A stretch of 64,000 bases of DNA from Adhaeribacter_A terreus (GTDB lineage: Bacteria; Bacteroidota; Bacteroidia; Cytophagales; Hymenobacteraceae): positions 133,768 through 197,767 of the forward strand of contig NZ_JBHSKT010000008.1 of assembly GCF_042657365.1 (NCBI RefSeq). Reading direction: 5' to 3'. Shown here in pieces: positions 34,726-43,363 of the stretch; positions within the stretch are counted from its first letter, which is position 1, and each line of letters starts with the position of its first letter. The position numbers were made by a program, and so were the translations under genes. The notes below the pieces were generated by a model. That model was not told where the DNA came from, made no database searches, and worked only from the letters and a program-made list of their open reading frames with translations.

Positions 34726-35826
34726 ATGGCTTTACTGCGAAAATCGGTCTTGAAAATACTTTCGGCGGTAAATTATTATTACCGTACCGTTTCGGTTTTC
34801 CATCATCCGGGTAAAAAAGTTTTTCGTGAGCCTGAAATGATAATTTTCCCGGAAAGCGAGCAGATTTTTTTAGAGCAATGCGCAGCTTCTTTTAATCATG
34901 AACCCGACTATTCGCGGGGAATGTGGCAGAAAGAAATTTCCATAACCACTTTAAAAAATGCTACACTTTTAGGCAATTCCGGAGCTTTAGTGCTGCACGA
35001 AAGGGTAGTGGTGGAATCCGTGCTGGATCAACGTCGGCTTTCTCTTTCTTCCGCCTGGCGTATGCCTGCATTTATGCTGAAAAAGCGAAAGAATGGGTTG
35101 TATGCTGCCATTTTTCATTTTCCATGGGCCGAAACCAGTAATTATCACTGGTTCTTCGATTGCCTGCCGCGTTTATATGTGCTGGGGAAAACCGTGAAAG
35201 AACCGCTTACGTTTATTGCCAACGCCAATATGCCGCAATTTCAGTACGACACTCTGAATTTCGTGCTTAAAAAATTTCCCCACATTGACGTGGCATACAT
35301 AAGAAAAAATGAAAAATGGGAATGTGAAAATTTCCTGATGCCTTCTTTTGTAGCCAATAACGTAAGTGGTTATTTGCCCAAGGATATCAGCAGCTTTTTG
35401 CGGAATAAAATATTGAAAGGCTATCGGATCGAACCGAAAAACCCGACCCGGAAAATTTACATCAGCCGGAGCCGGGCTACCAAACGCCGCATAAAAAATG
35501 AAAAGGAATTACTGCTGGTTTTAGAGAAATTCGGTTTTGAAGTTGTTTACCCGGAACTACTGAGTTATCGTGAGCAGGTACAGTTATTTAATGAAAGCCG
35601 CGTAATTGCCGGACCACACGGTGCCGGTTTTACCAACACTTTTTTTGCCCAAAACGCTACCGTTTTAGAATTGCATCCTGCAACCGCTGTGAAGCCGCAT
35701 TACTTTTTATTGAGCAAAGGGCTTGATTTTAATTACCACTATTTAATTGGCAGCGAGGCAGATGAAAAGCTGGATTTTGGGATTCCGGTGGCAGCGTTTG
35801 AGCGGAAATTGCAAGAATTAGTTTAA
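34726..35826 (+). CDS. Glycosyltransferase family 61 (DUF563) protein
   Basis: The 366-residue protein has a conserved C-terminal GT61 domain: IYISRSRATKRRIKNEKEL (about 245-263), VYPELLSYREQVQLFNESRVIAGPHGAGFTNTFFA with the characteristic HGAGFTN core, and VLELHPA. Related enzymes add pentoses or other sugars to glycoproteins and glycans. The gene is divergent from pseB and is followed by a palindromic terminator. A minus-strand bipartite repeat lies within it at 35638-35666. Confidence 0.85.
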   Translation: MALLRKSVLKILSAVNYYYRTVSVFHHPGKKVFREPEMIIFPESEQIFLEQCAASFNHEPDYSRGMWQKEISITTLKNATLLGNSGALVLHERVVVESVLDQRRLSLSSAWRMPAFMLKKRKNGLYAAIFHFPWAETSNYHWFFDCLPRLYVLGKTVKEPLTFIANANMPQFQYDTLNFVLKKFPHIDVAYIRKNEKWECENFLMPSFVANNVSGYLPKDISSFLRNKILKGYRIEPKNPTRKIYISRSRATKRRIKNEKELLLVLEKFGFEVVYPELLSYREQVQLFNESRVIAGPHGAGFTNTFFAQNATVLELHPATAVKPHYFLLSKGLDFNYHYLIGSEADEKLDFGIPVAAFERKLQELV

Positions 35827-35830
35827 AAGA

Positions 35831-35863
35831 AAACCTCACAGTTTTCTGAAACCTGTGAGGTTT
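35831..35863. terminator. Palindromic terminator after the GT61 gene
   Basis: AACCTCACAG and CTGTGAGGTT arms; nearly the same palindrome as at 1755-1789. Confidence 0.75.
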
Positions 35864-35874
35864 AAATATTATTG

Positions 35875-35903
35875 ACTTTTTCTCCCCGAAACCCTACCAT
35901 TTT
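35875..35903 (-). repeat. 29-bp bipartite dispersed motif
   Basis: Minus strand: AAAATGGTA, 14-nt spacer, AAAAGT, in the gap between convergent GT61 and GT4 genes. Confidence 0.7.
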
Positions 35904-35905
35904 TC

Positions 35906-37267
35906 CTAATTTTTCCGAATAAGTTCAGCTAGTTTGCCGGTTAAAGCCCGGCGCGAATATCGGCTGTAGTTAATATAAGGCAGGTCCAGATTTGGGTTTA
36001 CTTTCCAGTTGCGGCTCATGGTGTCGAGGTGGTCGAGCATGAGGTCGTAGGCATCGTAGGTAAATGTTCTTCCGGCGCCGCATTCATCAATAATGGCGTC
36101 GGCATCAGAAGCAACAGGGCCGATGCAAATGATCTGTTTGTTGGAAGCCAGGTATTCGAAAAGTTTGCCTGGCAGAATGCAGAAATTATTTTCCACGTCC
36201 GGAATAGCCATCAGCAATGCTGTTGCGCGCATTAAATACTGAATGGATTCGCGGTGCGGTACAAACGCTATGAATTCGGTGCAGAAAAGTAAGTTGGCTT
36301 CTTCGATCTGTTTATGCACTTCTGCCGAAACTTTGCCCACAAACCGAAGCCGGAAATTTATATCAGAATGGCGGCGCGCATTTTCGGCAAAAGCTTGTAA
36401 AAAAGTGCTGATGTTGTAAGTGTCCGTGATGGTGCCGGTGTACGTCAGACAAAACATATCCTGCGGTGGTTCCGAATCGAAATGAAAATCAGCCTCATCG
36501 TAACCGTTGGGTAATACGTGTACTTTATGCGGGTCGGCTTTAGGCGATTTGTTCAGAAAAAGGCGTTTGGTGTCGGCGCTGGTAACCAGCATCGCATCAG
36601 ATTTTTCGATCACCTCCCGTTCGTATTTTTCGTCTAGTTTTTTAGCCAGCAACGTGTGGGCCAGGTCTTTGTAATAGTAAATATCCGTCCAGGGATCGCG
36701 CAAGTCGGCAATCCAGTGCAGGCTATATTTTTTTTGCAGCTCTAAACCAATAAGCTGCGTAGAATGCGGCGGACTGGTGGTAATTACGGCGTCGAATTTT
36801 TCGGTTTTCAGGAGTTCAGCGCACTTTTTCAGCGCGTGTTTATTCCAGCCCACGCGCGCATCCGGAATAAACAGATTGCCGCGCAGAAACTTGAACAATT
36901 TCTGCACAAAGCCGGTTTTCTTTTCGTTGGCAAAGCCGCCGTAAGGAATTTCTTTTTTACCGGTAAGCTTTTTATAATATTCGAAAGGCTCAGAAGTGGA
37001 AGTGCGAAAAACGCGCACGCCGGCCGGGATCTCAGAAACCAGGCTCTGGTCGAAAAGCGGGTAAGACCCTTCGTTTTCGTCTACCGTGATCACGGTTGGT
37101 TCAATGCCGAATTCGGGAAGATGCTTTACAAATTTCAGACAGCGTTGTACCCCGGCGCCGCCTGATGGAGGCCAGTAATAGGTGATGAACAGCACTTTAA
37201 GCAAGGGCTGGGCGGACTTTTCAGGTTCCGGCGCGAGGTCTTCTTTCTGTGGAAATTTCTGTAGCAT
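35906..37267 (-). CDS. Glycosyltransferase family 4-like protein
   Basis: The 453-residue GT-B enzyme opens its donor-independent half with LKVLFITYYWPPSGGAGVQRCLKFVKHLPEFG and has the C-terminal nucleotide-sugar domain (TYTGTITDTYNISTFLQAF, FVPHRESIQYLMRATALLMAIP, LPGKLFEYLASNKQIICIGP). It likely adds a sugar to a surface glycan or lipid-linked oligosaccharide. It is convergent with the GT61 gene and divergent from ffh. Confidence 0.88.
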   Translation of the reverse strand: MLQKFPQKEDLAPEPEKSAQPLLKVLFITYYWPPSGGAGVQRCLKFVKHLPEFGIEPTVITVDENEGSYPLFDQSLVSEIPAGVRVFRTSTSEPFEYYKKLTGKKEIPYGGFANEKKTGFVQKLFKFLRGNLFIPDARVGWNKHALKKCAELLKTEKFDAVITTSPPHSTQLIGLELQKKYSLHWIADLRDPWTDIYYYKDLAHTLLAKKLDEKYEREVIEKSDAMLVTSADTKRLFLNKSPKADPHKVHVLPNGYDEADFHFDSEPPQDMFCLTYTGTITDTYNISTFLQAFAENARRHSDINFRLRFVGKVSAEVHKQIEEANLLFCTEFIAFVPHRESIQYLMRATALLMAIPDVENNFCILPGKLFEYLASNKQIICIGPVASDADAIIDECGAGRTFTYDAYDLMLDHLDTMSRNWKVNPNLDLPYINYSRYSRRALTGKLAELIRKN

Positions 37268-37329
37268 ATATTCAGGAACGAATATACGCAGCTTAATTAA
37301 AAATTGCAGGAAATTTCCGGTTTTATGCT

Positions 37330-37337
37330 TATTTTTG
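37330..37337 (+). promoter_or_regulatory. ffh promoter -7 box
   Basis: TATTTTTG with TTG at 37304-37306 (23-nt gap); 24 nt before the ffh ATG. Confidence 0.6.
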
Positions 37338-37360
37338 TTCTTTAAACTGATTTATACACG

Positions 37361-38698
37361 ATGTTCGATAATTTAAGTACCAAGTTAGACCGCGCCTTTA
37401 AAACCCTGAAAGGGCAGGGCAGCATTACGGAAATTAACGTTGCGCAAACTATTAAAGAGGTGCGCCGCGCGCTCGTAGATGCCGACGTTAACTATAAAGT
37501 TGCCAAAACCGTTACCGATAAGATCAAAGACGAAGCCATGGGACGCGACGTACTGATCGCGGTAAGCCCGGGGCAGCTGATGGTGAAGATCGTGCACGAA
37601 GAGCTGACCGAACTGATGGGCGGCGAAAAGCAGGATATTAATATTAAAGGCGATCCGGCGATTATTCTGATAGCTGGTCTGCAGGGTTCGGGTAAAACTA
37701 CTTTCACCGGTAAACTGGCCAACTTCCTGAAAAAACAAAACCGCCAGGTAATGGTGGCAGCCTGCGACGTGTATCGTCCGGCGGCGATCGATCAGCTGAA
37801 AGTTTTGGCTGGCCAGGTTGGTGTAGATGTTTATTCAAATCTCGAAGAAAAGAACCCGGTAAAAATTGCGCAGGAAGCCATTGCTTACGCAAAACAAAAC
37901 CATAAAAAAGTAGTGATCATCGATACCGCCGGCCGTCTTGCGGTGGATGAAGCGATGATGAACGAAATTGCCGAGATCAAACGTGCTATTAACCCAACTG
38001 AGACCTTGTTCGTGGTTGACTCCATGACCGGTCAGGATGCGGTGAATACGGCGAAAACCTTCAATGAACGCATCAATTTCGATGGCGTGGTGCTTACCAA
38101 ATTAGACGGTGACTCCCGTGGTGGTGCGGCACTTTCTATCCGGGCAGTAGTTGAGAAACCGATCAAATTTATTTCGACCGGTGAAAAAATGGAAGCCCTG
38201 GATCTGTTCTATCCTGACCGGATGGCACAGCGTATTCTGGGTATGGGCGACGTAATTTCCTTGGTTGAGCGCGCGCAGCAGACGTTTGATGAAGATGAAG
38301 CCCGCCGCATTAACCAGAAGATCCGCAAAAACCAGTTCAATTTCGATGACTTCCTTTCGCAGCTGGAGCAGATCAAGAAAATGGGCGATATCAAAGACCT
38401 GGTGAGCATGATTCCTGGCGTTGGTAAAGCCATGAAAGACGTGGAGATTGACGAAAACGCTTTCAAACCGATCGAGGCGATCATCAAATCGATGACCAAG
38501 GAAGAACGTGCGAATCCGGATATGATCTCGGGTAGCCGCCGTAATCGTATTGCCAAAGGTTCCGGAACTACTATTCAGCAGGTAAACAACCTGATGAAAC
38601 AGTTCAACGATATGCGTAAAATGATGCGCAGCATGAACAAGCTTTCCGGCAAACCAGGCATGATGAGTAAACTGAAAGCTATGACCGGCGGACGGTAA
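37361..38698 (+). CDS. ffh: Signal recognition particle protein Ffh
   Basis: Ffh binds the SRP RNA (here at 17491) and nascent hydrophobic signals and, with FtsY, delivers ribosomes to the Sec translocon. The 445-residue protein has an N domain (about 1-85), the GTPase G domain with GLQGSGKTTFTGKLA, DTAGRLAVDEAM, TKLDGDSRGGA and the C-terminal Met-rich M domain (about 300-445; MKQFNDMRKMMRSMNKLSGKPGMM). Length and motif order are normal. A strong terminator follows. Confidence 0.97.
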   Translation: MFDNLSTKLDRAFKTLKGQGSITEINVAQTIKEVRRALVDADVNYKVAKTVTDKIKDEAMGRDVLIAVSPGQLMVKIVHEELTELMGGEKQDINIKGDPAIILIAGLQGSGKTTFTGKLANFLKKQNRQVMVAACDVYRPAAIDQLKVLAGQVGVDVYSNLEEKNPVKIAQEAIAYAKQNHKKVVIIDTAGRLAVDEAMMNEIAEIKRAINPTETLFVVDSMTGQDAVNTAKTFNERINFDGVVLTKLDGDSRGGAALSIRAVVEKPIKFISTGEKMEALDLFYPDRMAQRILGMGDVISLVERAQQTFDEDEARRINQKIRKNQFNFDDFLSQLEQIKKMGDIKDLVSMIPGVGKAMKDVEIDENAFKPIEAIIKSMTKEERANPDMISGSRRNRIAKGSGTTIQQVNNLMKQFNDMRKMMRSMNKLSGKPGMMSKLKAMTGGR

Positions 38699-38754
38699 TT
38701 TTTAATTTGAAGTTTGGAAAATTTGAAGATAATTTAAGTTTCCTGTTAAAATAG

Positions 38755-38789
38755 AAAAGCTGCAGTTCTTATAAACTGCAGCTTTTTTT
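38755..38789 (+). terminator. ffh terminator
   Basis: AAAAGCTGCAGTT pairs with AACTGCAGCTTTT, followed by a T run. Confidence 0.9.
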
Positions 38790-38926
38790 ATGTCTGCAGC
38801 CGAATTTACCGGATTTCAGGATTTTTGGATTTCCTGTTTTCAGGCTAAAAAATGCTATGGTTTTTCAGCAAAAACTGTTTAAAGCTTTTAAGCAGATGTA
38901 AGTGTTTTTCCGAATCGATCTTTCCG

Positions 38927-38955
38927 ACTTTTTGGGTTAAAAAGGATACCGTTTT
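38927..38955 (-). repeat. 29-bp bipartite dispersed motif
   Basis: Minus strand: AAAACGGTA, 14-nt spacer, AAAAGT. A plus copy with 22-nt phase (38849-38876) lies nearby, and the plus strand of this site also partly matches the motif. Confidence 0.65.
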
Positions 38956-38972
38956 GAGCCTGAAAAATGCAA

Positions 38973-39413
38973 TTACCTTTCTGGTCTGCGCCTTCTTTCT
39001 TCGCCGTAAATAGTGCGGCCAGATGAGCCATCGGGATTGTTGTGCGATTTATAGAACCGCAATATCTGGCCGGAAGTACCTTTTATGGTGGATATCTGAT
39101 ATTCCCATTCTTTGTCGCGGGTTTCCCGGTTCAGGATGTCTACCACATTTTGTATCGAATCAATATTCAACTTTAATGGCGCCAGCTTTTTATTTAAATA
39201 TGTTCGGTTGTGGATCTGCCCGCGGCGCTGTTTAAAATCGGCATCAGGATCGTGGTAGATGCGCGTGTTTGCCGGTGGTTTTATTCCCTGTACCGTTGCG
39301 TTATGAGCCGGTTCTGGTTTATGATACTGGTAAGAAGTGGAGCCTCCGGTGGTAGCTTTATGGCAACCCAGGCAAACAAAACTCAGCAGAAATACCAGGC
39401 ACCGGTTGCTCAT
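38973..39413 (-). CDS. Hypothetical lipoprotein
   Basis: The 146-residue protein has a lipoprotein signal (lipobox LGC, Cys17) and a basic, helical mature part with no family I recognise (KLAPLKLNIDSIQNVVDILNRE, then EWEYQISTIKGTSGQILRF). The tail is Arg-rich. Its ATG follows the guanine deaminase stop codon by 1 nt, so the two are almost certainly translationally coupled; no functional link is obvious. Confidence 0.62.
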   Translation of the reverse strand: MSNRCLVFLLSFVCLGCHKATTGGSTSYQYHKPEPAHNATVQGIKPPANTRIYHDPDADFKQRRGQIHNRTYLNKKLAPLKLNIDSIQNVVDILNRETRDKEWEYQISTIKGTSGQILRFYKSHNNPDGSSGRTIYGEERRRRPER

Positions 39414-39414
39414 A

Positions 39415-39888
39415 TCAATATTCGGTTTTATCGTTTTTCGCTTCCCATTTCTGAAATCCTTCTAACGCTTCTTCGCGCAAAAAAGGTATCATGGGTATGC
39501 TGCGTTCGCTCAAAGGTTTTTCAATTTCGTCGTAAATAAACTGATCGTCGAAACCAATTTTAGCGGCATCTGCTTTGGTATTGCCATAATAGACAACTTT
39601 CGGGCGCGCCCAGTAAATGGCGCCCAGGCACATAGGGCAAGGTTCGCAACTGGTATATAATTCACAGTCATCCAGCTGAAAAGTTCCCAATTCTTTGCAG
39701 GCTTTCCGGATGGCATCTACTTCGGCGTGGGCAGTTGGGTCGTTGGAAGAAGTTACGTTATTGAAGCCGCGGGCAATTATTTTTCCGTTTTTCACAATTA
39801 CGCACCCGAACGGGCCGCCAAAACCGGCTTCCATTTTCTCTACCGAGAGCCGAATGGCTTCGCGCATGTGTTCTTCGTTTGGTTTCAT
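39415..39888 (-). CDS. guaD: Guanine deaminase (CDA-fold)
   Basis: The 157-residue protein has zinc ligands His54, Cys84 and Cys87 and the proton shuttle Glu56 (HAEVDAI, SCEPCPMC). Its pattern resembles Bacillus-type guanine deaminases more than tRNA adenosine or cytosine deaminases: ATP-like start MKPNEEHMREAIRLS, FNNVTSSNDPTAH, and a tail ending KNDKTEY. It would convert guanine to xanthine. Substrate assignment is from sequence pattern only; other purine or nucleoside deaminations remain possible. Confidence 0.85.
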   Translation of the reverse strand: MKPNEEHMREAIRLSVEKMEAGFGGPFGCVIVKNGKIIARGFNNVTSSNDPTAHAEVDAIRKACKELGTFQLDDCELYTSCEPCPMCLGAIYWARPKVVYYGNTKADAAKIGFDDQFIYDEIEKPLSERSIPMIPFLREEALEGFQKWEAKNDKTEY

Positions 39889-40242
39889 ATGTAAGTTTAG
39901 AATTAAATAGCCGGCAAAAATACAAAACCAACACGCTACTTTTCAATAATCTGTTTAAAAACCTTTCAAATAAATAGATAACAGCAACAAATAGTACGCA
40001 AAGTAGTTTTATTTTGGAATTCAAGCAGCATTCAAAGTTTATTGCCGCTGAATTTGTGAATTAAATAATAGCGTTCCAAAGAAGTAAAGACCAGTTTAAA
40101 ATTTTACAAACTTCAAAACGCTAGGCTTTTAAGCCTGAAAACTGCTCATACCACTTCCGATTTGGTTTTTTATTTGACCTCCGTTCCTGAAAGGTGTATT
40201 GCTGAATCGTTTTTTATTTCCATTTTTCTTATTGATTAAACT
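39889..40242. other. Gap upstream of the CHRD gene
   Basis: The 354-bp AT-rich gap holds one bipartite motif (40115-40143) and no convincing open frame or promoter box with correct spacing. Confidence 0.5.
40115..40143 (+). repeat. 29-bp bipartite dispersed motif
   Basis: AAAACGCTA, 14-nt spacer, AAAACT; the spacer contains an AGGCTT/AAGCCT palindrome. Confidence 0.75.
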
Positions 40243-42093
40243 ATGAAAAAAATTTACTCAGGTATTTTAATACTGATCTGCTGCTTTTTATCGGTATCCG
40301 TATCTGCAGCGCATCTTAGTCCGAATCTTTTGTTCTCGGCTAAGCTTGATGGTGCCCAGGAAGTACCAGCCGTTACAACTACTGCTACCGGGGTAGGAAG
40401 TTTTATGCTGAACGGAACGCGCGATACGCTTTTTATAAATGTATCGGCTGCAGGTTTAAGCGGGCCAATTACAGTTGCGCATATTCATGAAGGATTGCCA
40501 GGCGTAGCTGGCCCGATAGTGATAGACCTTAGTCCATTTATTAAAGGCAACCTAATAAGCGGCTACATTACCGGCGCAGCCTTAACGCCGGCCGTTATTA
40601 CCAAACATTTGCAGGGAGTTTATTATGTAAATGTGCATACTGCTGCCAACCCTTCAGGGGAAATACGCGGACAGATATTGCTTGAAACAGATCATGGTTT
40701 TATAGCGCTTTTAAATGGTTTACAGGAAGTTCCGCCGGTAGTTACTACAGCAAACGGAATAGGAACTTTCATGCTTTCTCAGGACCAAAGTAAGATCAGA
40801 TTTCACGTAATTTTTGAAGGTCTGAGCGGAGCTGTATCTGCAGCACATTTGCATATGGGTGCAATTGGCGTTGCCGGTCCAATAGTGCTGACGCTTACTA
40901 CCATGGTTTCTGGCAACGAAATAATTGGGGAAGGAGACCCGACGCCTTTTTTAGCAGACCTGCTTGCCGGAAATATTTACATTAATATTCATACGGCAGC
41001 AAATCCGAATGGGGAGATCAGGGGGCAACTTTTTATGCCAAAAGGAATTTTAATGGATGCCCATCTGGATGGCGCGCAGGAAGTACCGCCCGTTCCTACG
41101 AACGCTAAAGGCGTGGCTGGGGTAAGAATTAACGCTACCCGCGATAGCCTGGAAATTGCTGCCATGATGACGGGGTTGAGCGGACCAATAACTGCTGCGC
41201 ATTTTCATACTGGGGCAGTGGGAATTGCCGGACCAATTGCCATAAATTTAACGACTATGGTTTCCGGAAACCGCATTTTAGGAAAAATACCGCTGGCAGG
41301 TTTACCGGCAAATACTATAAATATGTTCCTCACCGGAGATATGTATATAAATGTACACACAGCCGCTAACCCTTCCGGCGAAATCAGAGGGCAGGTTTAC
41401 CGGCTGGCACGCGAAGGTTATACTTTTGTAATGAATGGTAAACAGGAAGTTCCTTCGGTTAATACTGCAGGCAGCGGCAGCGGTGTCGTCTCAATAGACC
41501 GCGATCAGACCAATGCGCATTACATGATGGCCTGGAGCGGGTTAAGCGGTCCGGCTACGGTGGCGCATTTTCATTTGGGTAAATTCGGCGTTGCCGGCCC
41601 GATAATTTTTCACCTGACGCCATCCTTCAATAACACTAGCAATCCAACGGCCGCCGCCGGTTACTGGAATGCCGGAAGCACGCCGCCTTTTACCACCCGC
41701 AATTCCGTGCAGTTCCGTAGCGATAGTATTTATGTGAACATACATACAGCGGCGAACCCAAGCGGCGAGATCAGGGGCCAGGTTTTTCGGGGAGCAAGGA
41801 ATTTATCTAAAATCTTAGGCGTGCGGGCCGATCTGCTGGCTTTAACGGCAGCAACTGTTTATCCAAATCCTTCTTCTCAACTTTTCAAATTGAAACTTGA
41901 AGTAGAAAAGCCTCAGGAAGGTTCGATCCGGATCACCGATATTTTAGGCAAAACGGTATATGAAAATGCTTTAAAAGTGCCGGCTGGTAAAAATGAAATT
42001 GCTTTGGAACTTGGGTTTTTAACGAAAGGAATTTATCAGCTCGAATTCACTTCTGATAAAATAAGAACCATAAACAGGTTGGTGAAGGAATAA
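40243..42093 (+). CDS. Secreted protein with four CHRD domains and T9SS type A signal
   Basis: The 616-residue protein starts with a signal peptide (about 1-22) and has four tandem CHRD domains (about 30-145, 150-265, 270-385, 390-525). Each repeats the pattern LDGAQEVP..., ...AAHxHxGxxGVAGPI..., and ends V(N/H)IHTAANPSGEIRGQ. The last 80 residues (TVYPNPSSQLFKLKLE to RTINRLVKE) are a type IX secretion type A C-terminal domain, so it should be exported across the outer membrane and likely anchored. A bipartite repeat sits in that C-terminal part (41950). Binding target unknown. Confidence 0.92.
   Translation: MKKIYSGILILICCFLSVSVSAAHLSPNLLFSAKLDGAQEVPAVTTTATGVGSFMLNGTRDTLFINVSAAGLSGPITVAHIHEGLPGVAGPIVIDLSPFIKGNLISGYITGAALTPAVITKHLQGVYYVNVHTAANPSGEIRGQILLETDHGFIALLNGLQEVPPVVTTANGIGTFMLSQDQSKIRFHVIFEGLSGAVSAAHLHMGAIGVAGPIVLTLTTMVSGNEIIGEGDPTPFLADLLAGNIYINIHTAANPNGEIRGQLFMPKGILMDAHLDGAQEVPPVPTNAKGVAGVRINATRDSLEIAAMMTGLSGPITAAHFHTGAVGIAGPIAINLTTMVSGNRILGKIPLAGLPANTINMFLTGDMYINVHTAANPSGEIRGQVYRLAREGYTFVMNGKQEVPSVNTAGSGSGVVSIDRDQTNAHYMMAWSGLSGPATVAHFHLGKFGVAGPIIFHLTPSFNNTSNPTAAAGYWNAGSTPPFTTRNSVQFRSDSIYVNIHTAANPSGEIRGQVFRGARNLSKILGVRADLLALTAATVYPNPSSQLFKLKLEVEKPQEGSIRITDILGKTVYENALKVPAGKNEIALELGFLTKGIYQLEFTSDKIRTINRLVKE
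41950..41978 (+). repeat. 29-bp bipartite dispersed motif (inside coding sequence)
   Basis: AAAACGGTA, 14-nt spacer, AAAAGT, in frame as KTVYENALKV within the T9SS C-terminal domain. Confidence 0.7.
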
Positions 42094-42110
42094 ATTTCAA
42101 TTGTAGATCT

Positions 42111-42145
42111 TATAAAAGGCTTCGCAAAGGTGTGAAGCCTTTTAT
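42111..42145 (+). terminator. CHRD gene terminator
   Basis: ATAAAAGGCTTC pairs with GAAGCCTTTTAT around a 10-nt loop. Confidence 0.85.
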
Positions 42146-42195
42146 ATTGCCGGAAAAGCAATTTTGAGTTTTAAGGAATAATAGTTGTAATTTTG

Positions 42196-42224
42196 ACTTT
42201 TATCGCGCCAAATGATACCATTTT
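42196..42224 (-). repeat. 29-bp bipartite dispersed motif
   Basis: Minus strand: AAAATGGTA, 14-nt spacer, AAAAGT; it spans the start codon of the methyltransferase at 42212. Confidence 0.65.
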
Positions 42225-42928
42225 CTGACCCGGTGGGCGAAGCCCTCGAAGCTTTCCTGAACGGAAAAACGGAGGCTACAATTACCGTAATTTCCAATAT
42301 TGCTGAAGACGACGTAATTCCGGTTGCCTACCTTTTCCGGGAATTTGAGGAAATGCCCGAACTGGAGCAAATAGCGTTACAGGAATGCACCGGCAAAGTT
42401 TTAGACCTGGGTGCGGGAGCCGGCAGTCATGCGCTTTGGCTGCAGCAAAATAGTTTTGATGTTACCGCCCTCGATATTTCGCCAAAGGCGGCTGAAGTTA
42501 TGCAGAAGCGCGGACTTAAAAACGTAATACAAGCCGATTTCTGGAAATTTCAACCCGCGGAAAAATACGATACGATCCTCCTTTTAATGAATGGAGTAGG
42601 GCTGGCTGGCAAACTGGTAAACCTGTCGGTATTTTTTGCGCACTTAAAATCCATACTGAACCCGAACGGGCAAATTTTGCTCGAATCGTCGGATATACTA
42701 TATATGTTCGAAGAGGAAGATGGCTCCGTAGTGCTGGACCTGAACGGCGGTTACTACGGCGAAGTAGAATACCAGATGGCTTTTCAGAATTCCAAAGGAG
42801 AAACTTTTCCCTGGCTGTTCGTAGATTTTCAGCTACTTACCGATTATGCAGCTGAAGCCGGTTTTAAAACTGAAGGTTTATTTGAAGGCGAAAACGGCGA
42901 ATACCTGGCAAAGCTCACCCTTGTATAA
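42212..42928 (+). CDS. Class I SAM-dependent methyltransferase
   Basis: The 238-residue protein has the SAM-binding glycine-rich motif VLDLGAGAGSHALWL (about 64-78), the acidic VTALDIS loop, the DTILLLMNGVGLAG segment and an ordinary C-terminal extension. Substrate cannot be told. A plus-strand bipartite motif overlaps its stop codon (42928-42956). No operon partner on its strand. Confidence 0.82.
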   Translation: MIPFSDPVGEALEAFLNGKTEATITVISNIAEDDVIPVAYLFREFEEMPELEQIALQECTGKVLDLGAGAGSHALWLQQNSFDVTALDISPKAAEVMQKRGLKNVIQADFWKFQPAEKYDTILLLMNGVGLAGKLVNLSVFFAHLKSILNPNGQILLESSDILYMFEEEDGSVVLDLNGGYYGEVEYQMAFQNSKGETFPWLFVDFQLLTDYAAEAGFKTEGLFEGENGEYLAKLTLV

Positions 42929-42956
42929 AAATGGTAGGGTTTTAAGCAGAAAAACT
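42928..42956 (+). repeat. 29-bp bipartite dispersed motif
   Basis: AAAATGGTA, 14-nt spacer, AAAACT, overlapping the methyltransferase stop codon. Confidence 0.75.
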
Positions 42957-42979
42957 GCCTGATAAGAAAGAATGTTGCC

Positions 42980-43363
42980 TTACAGTTTTCGGAAATAGAT
43001 GTCGCACTGGCCGTTATCGGCGATCAGGCTGGTAGATGATATGTTATTAGTAAAAGTACTCACGCCGGCGCAGGAAAACAGATGGTGAAGTTGTTCATTT
43101 ACGCTAATGAGTACAAAATCAATTTTATTTCGTTGAAGTTTGCGCACGGTAGAAATAAACGATTTCAGACTTTTCGGAGAAACTTCTTCCAGCGCTTCAC
43201 AATCTACCATTACTTCTTTCGGATTAAATTCCAGGGCATCGAGCAAAACTTCCTGTACGGTGGCAGTGGTTTCTGCATTCAGACTGCCGTTTAAAGCAAC
43301 TATGTAACTATTTTGTTGGATTTGGGTGAGGATCTGCATTTTGGAGAGCGGTAATGAAAACAT
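42980..43363 (-). CDS. STAS-domain protein (anti-anti-sigma-like)
   Basis: The 127-residue protein is a lone STAS domain: ILTQIQQNSYIVALNGSLNAETTATVQEVLLDAL, then EVMVDCEALEEVSPKSLKSF, the position of the phospho-Ser/Thr loop (DCxxLxxxSPxSL here). STAS proteins bind anti-sigma kinases or act in membrane complexes; no partner gene is adjacent. The ATG at 43339 (MQILTQ) is an equally plausible start, giving 119 residues. Confidence 0.8.
   Translation of the reverse strand: MFSLPLSKMQILTQIQQNSYIVALNGSLNAETTATVQEVLLDALEFNPKEVMVDCEALEEVSPKSLKSFISTVRKLQRNKIDFVLISVNEQLHHLFSCAGVSTFTNNISSTSLIADNGQCDIYFRKL

Noticed and set aside
34953..34981. Another copy of the bipartite motif in the GT61 gene (AAAATGCTA at 34953)
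   Set aside because: The second AAAAST box is missing at the required distance, so it was not counted.
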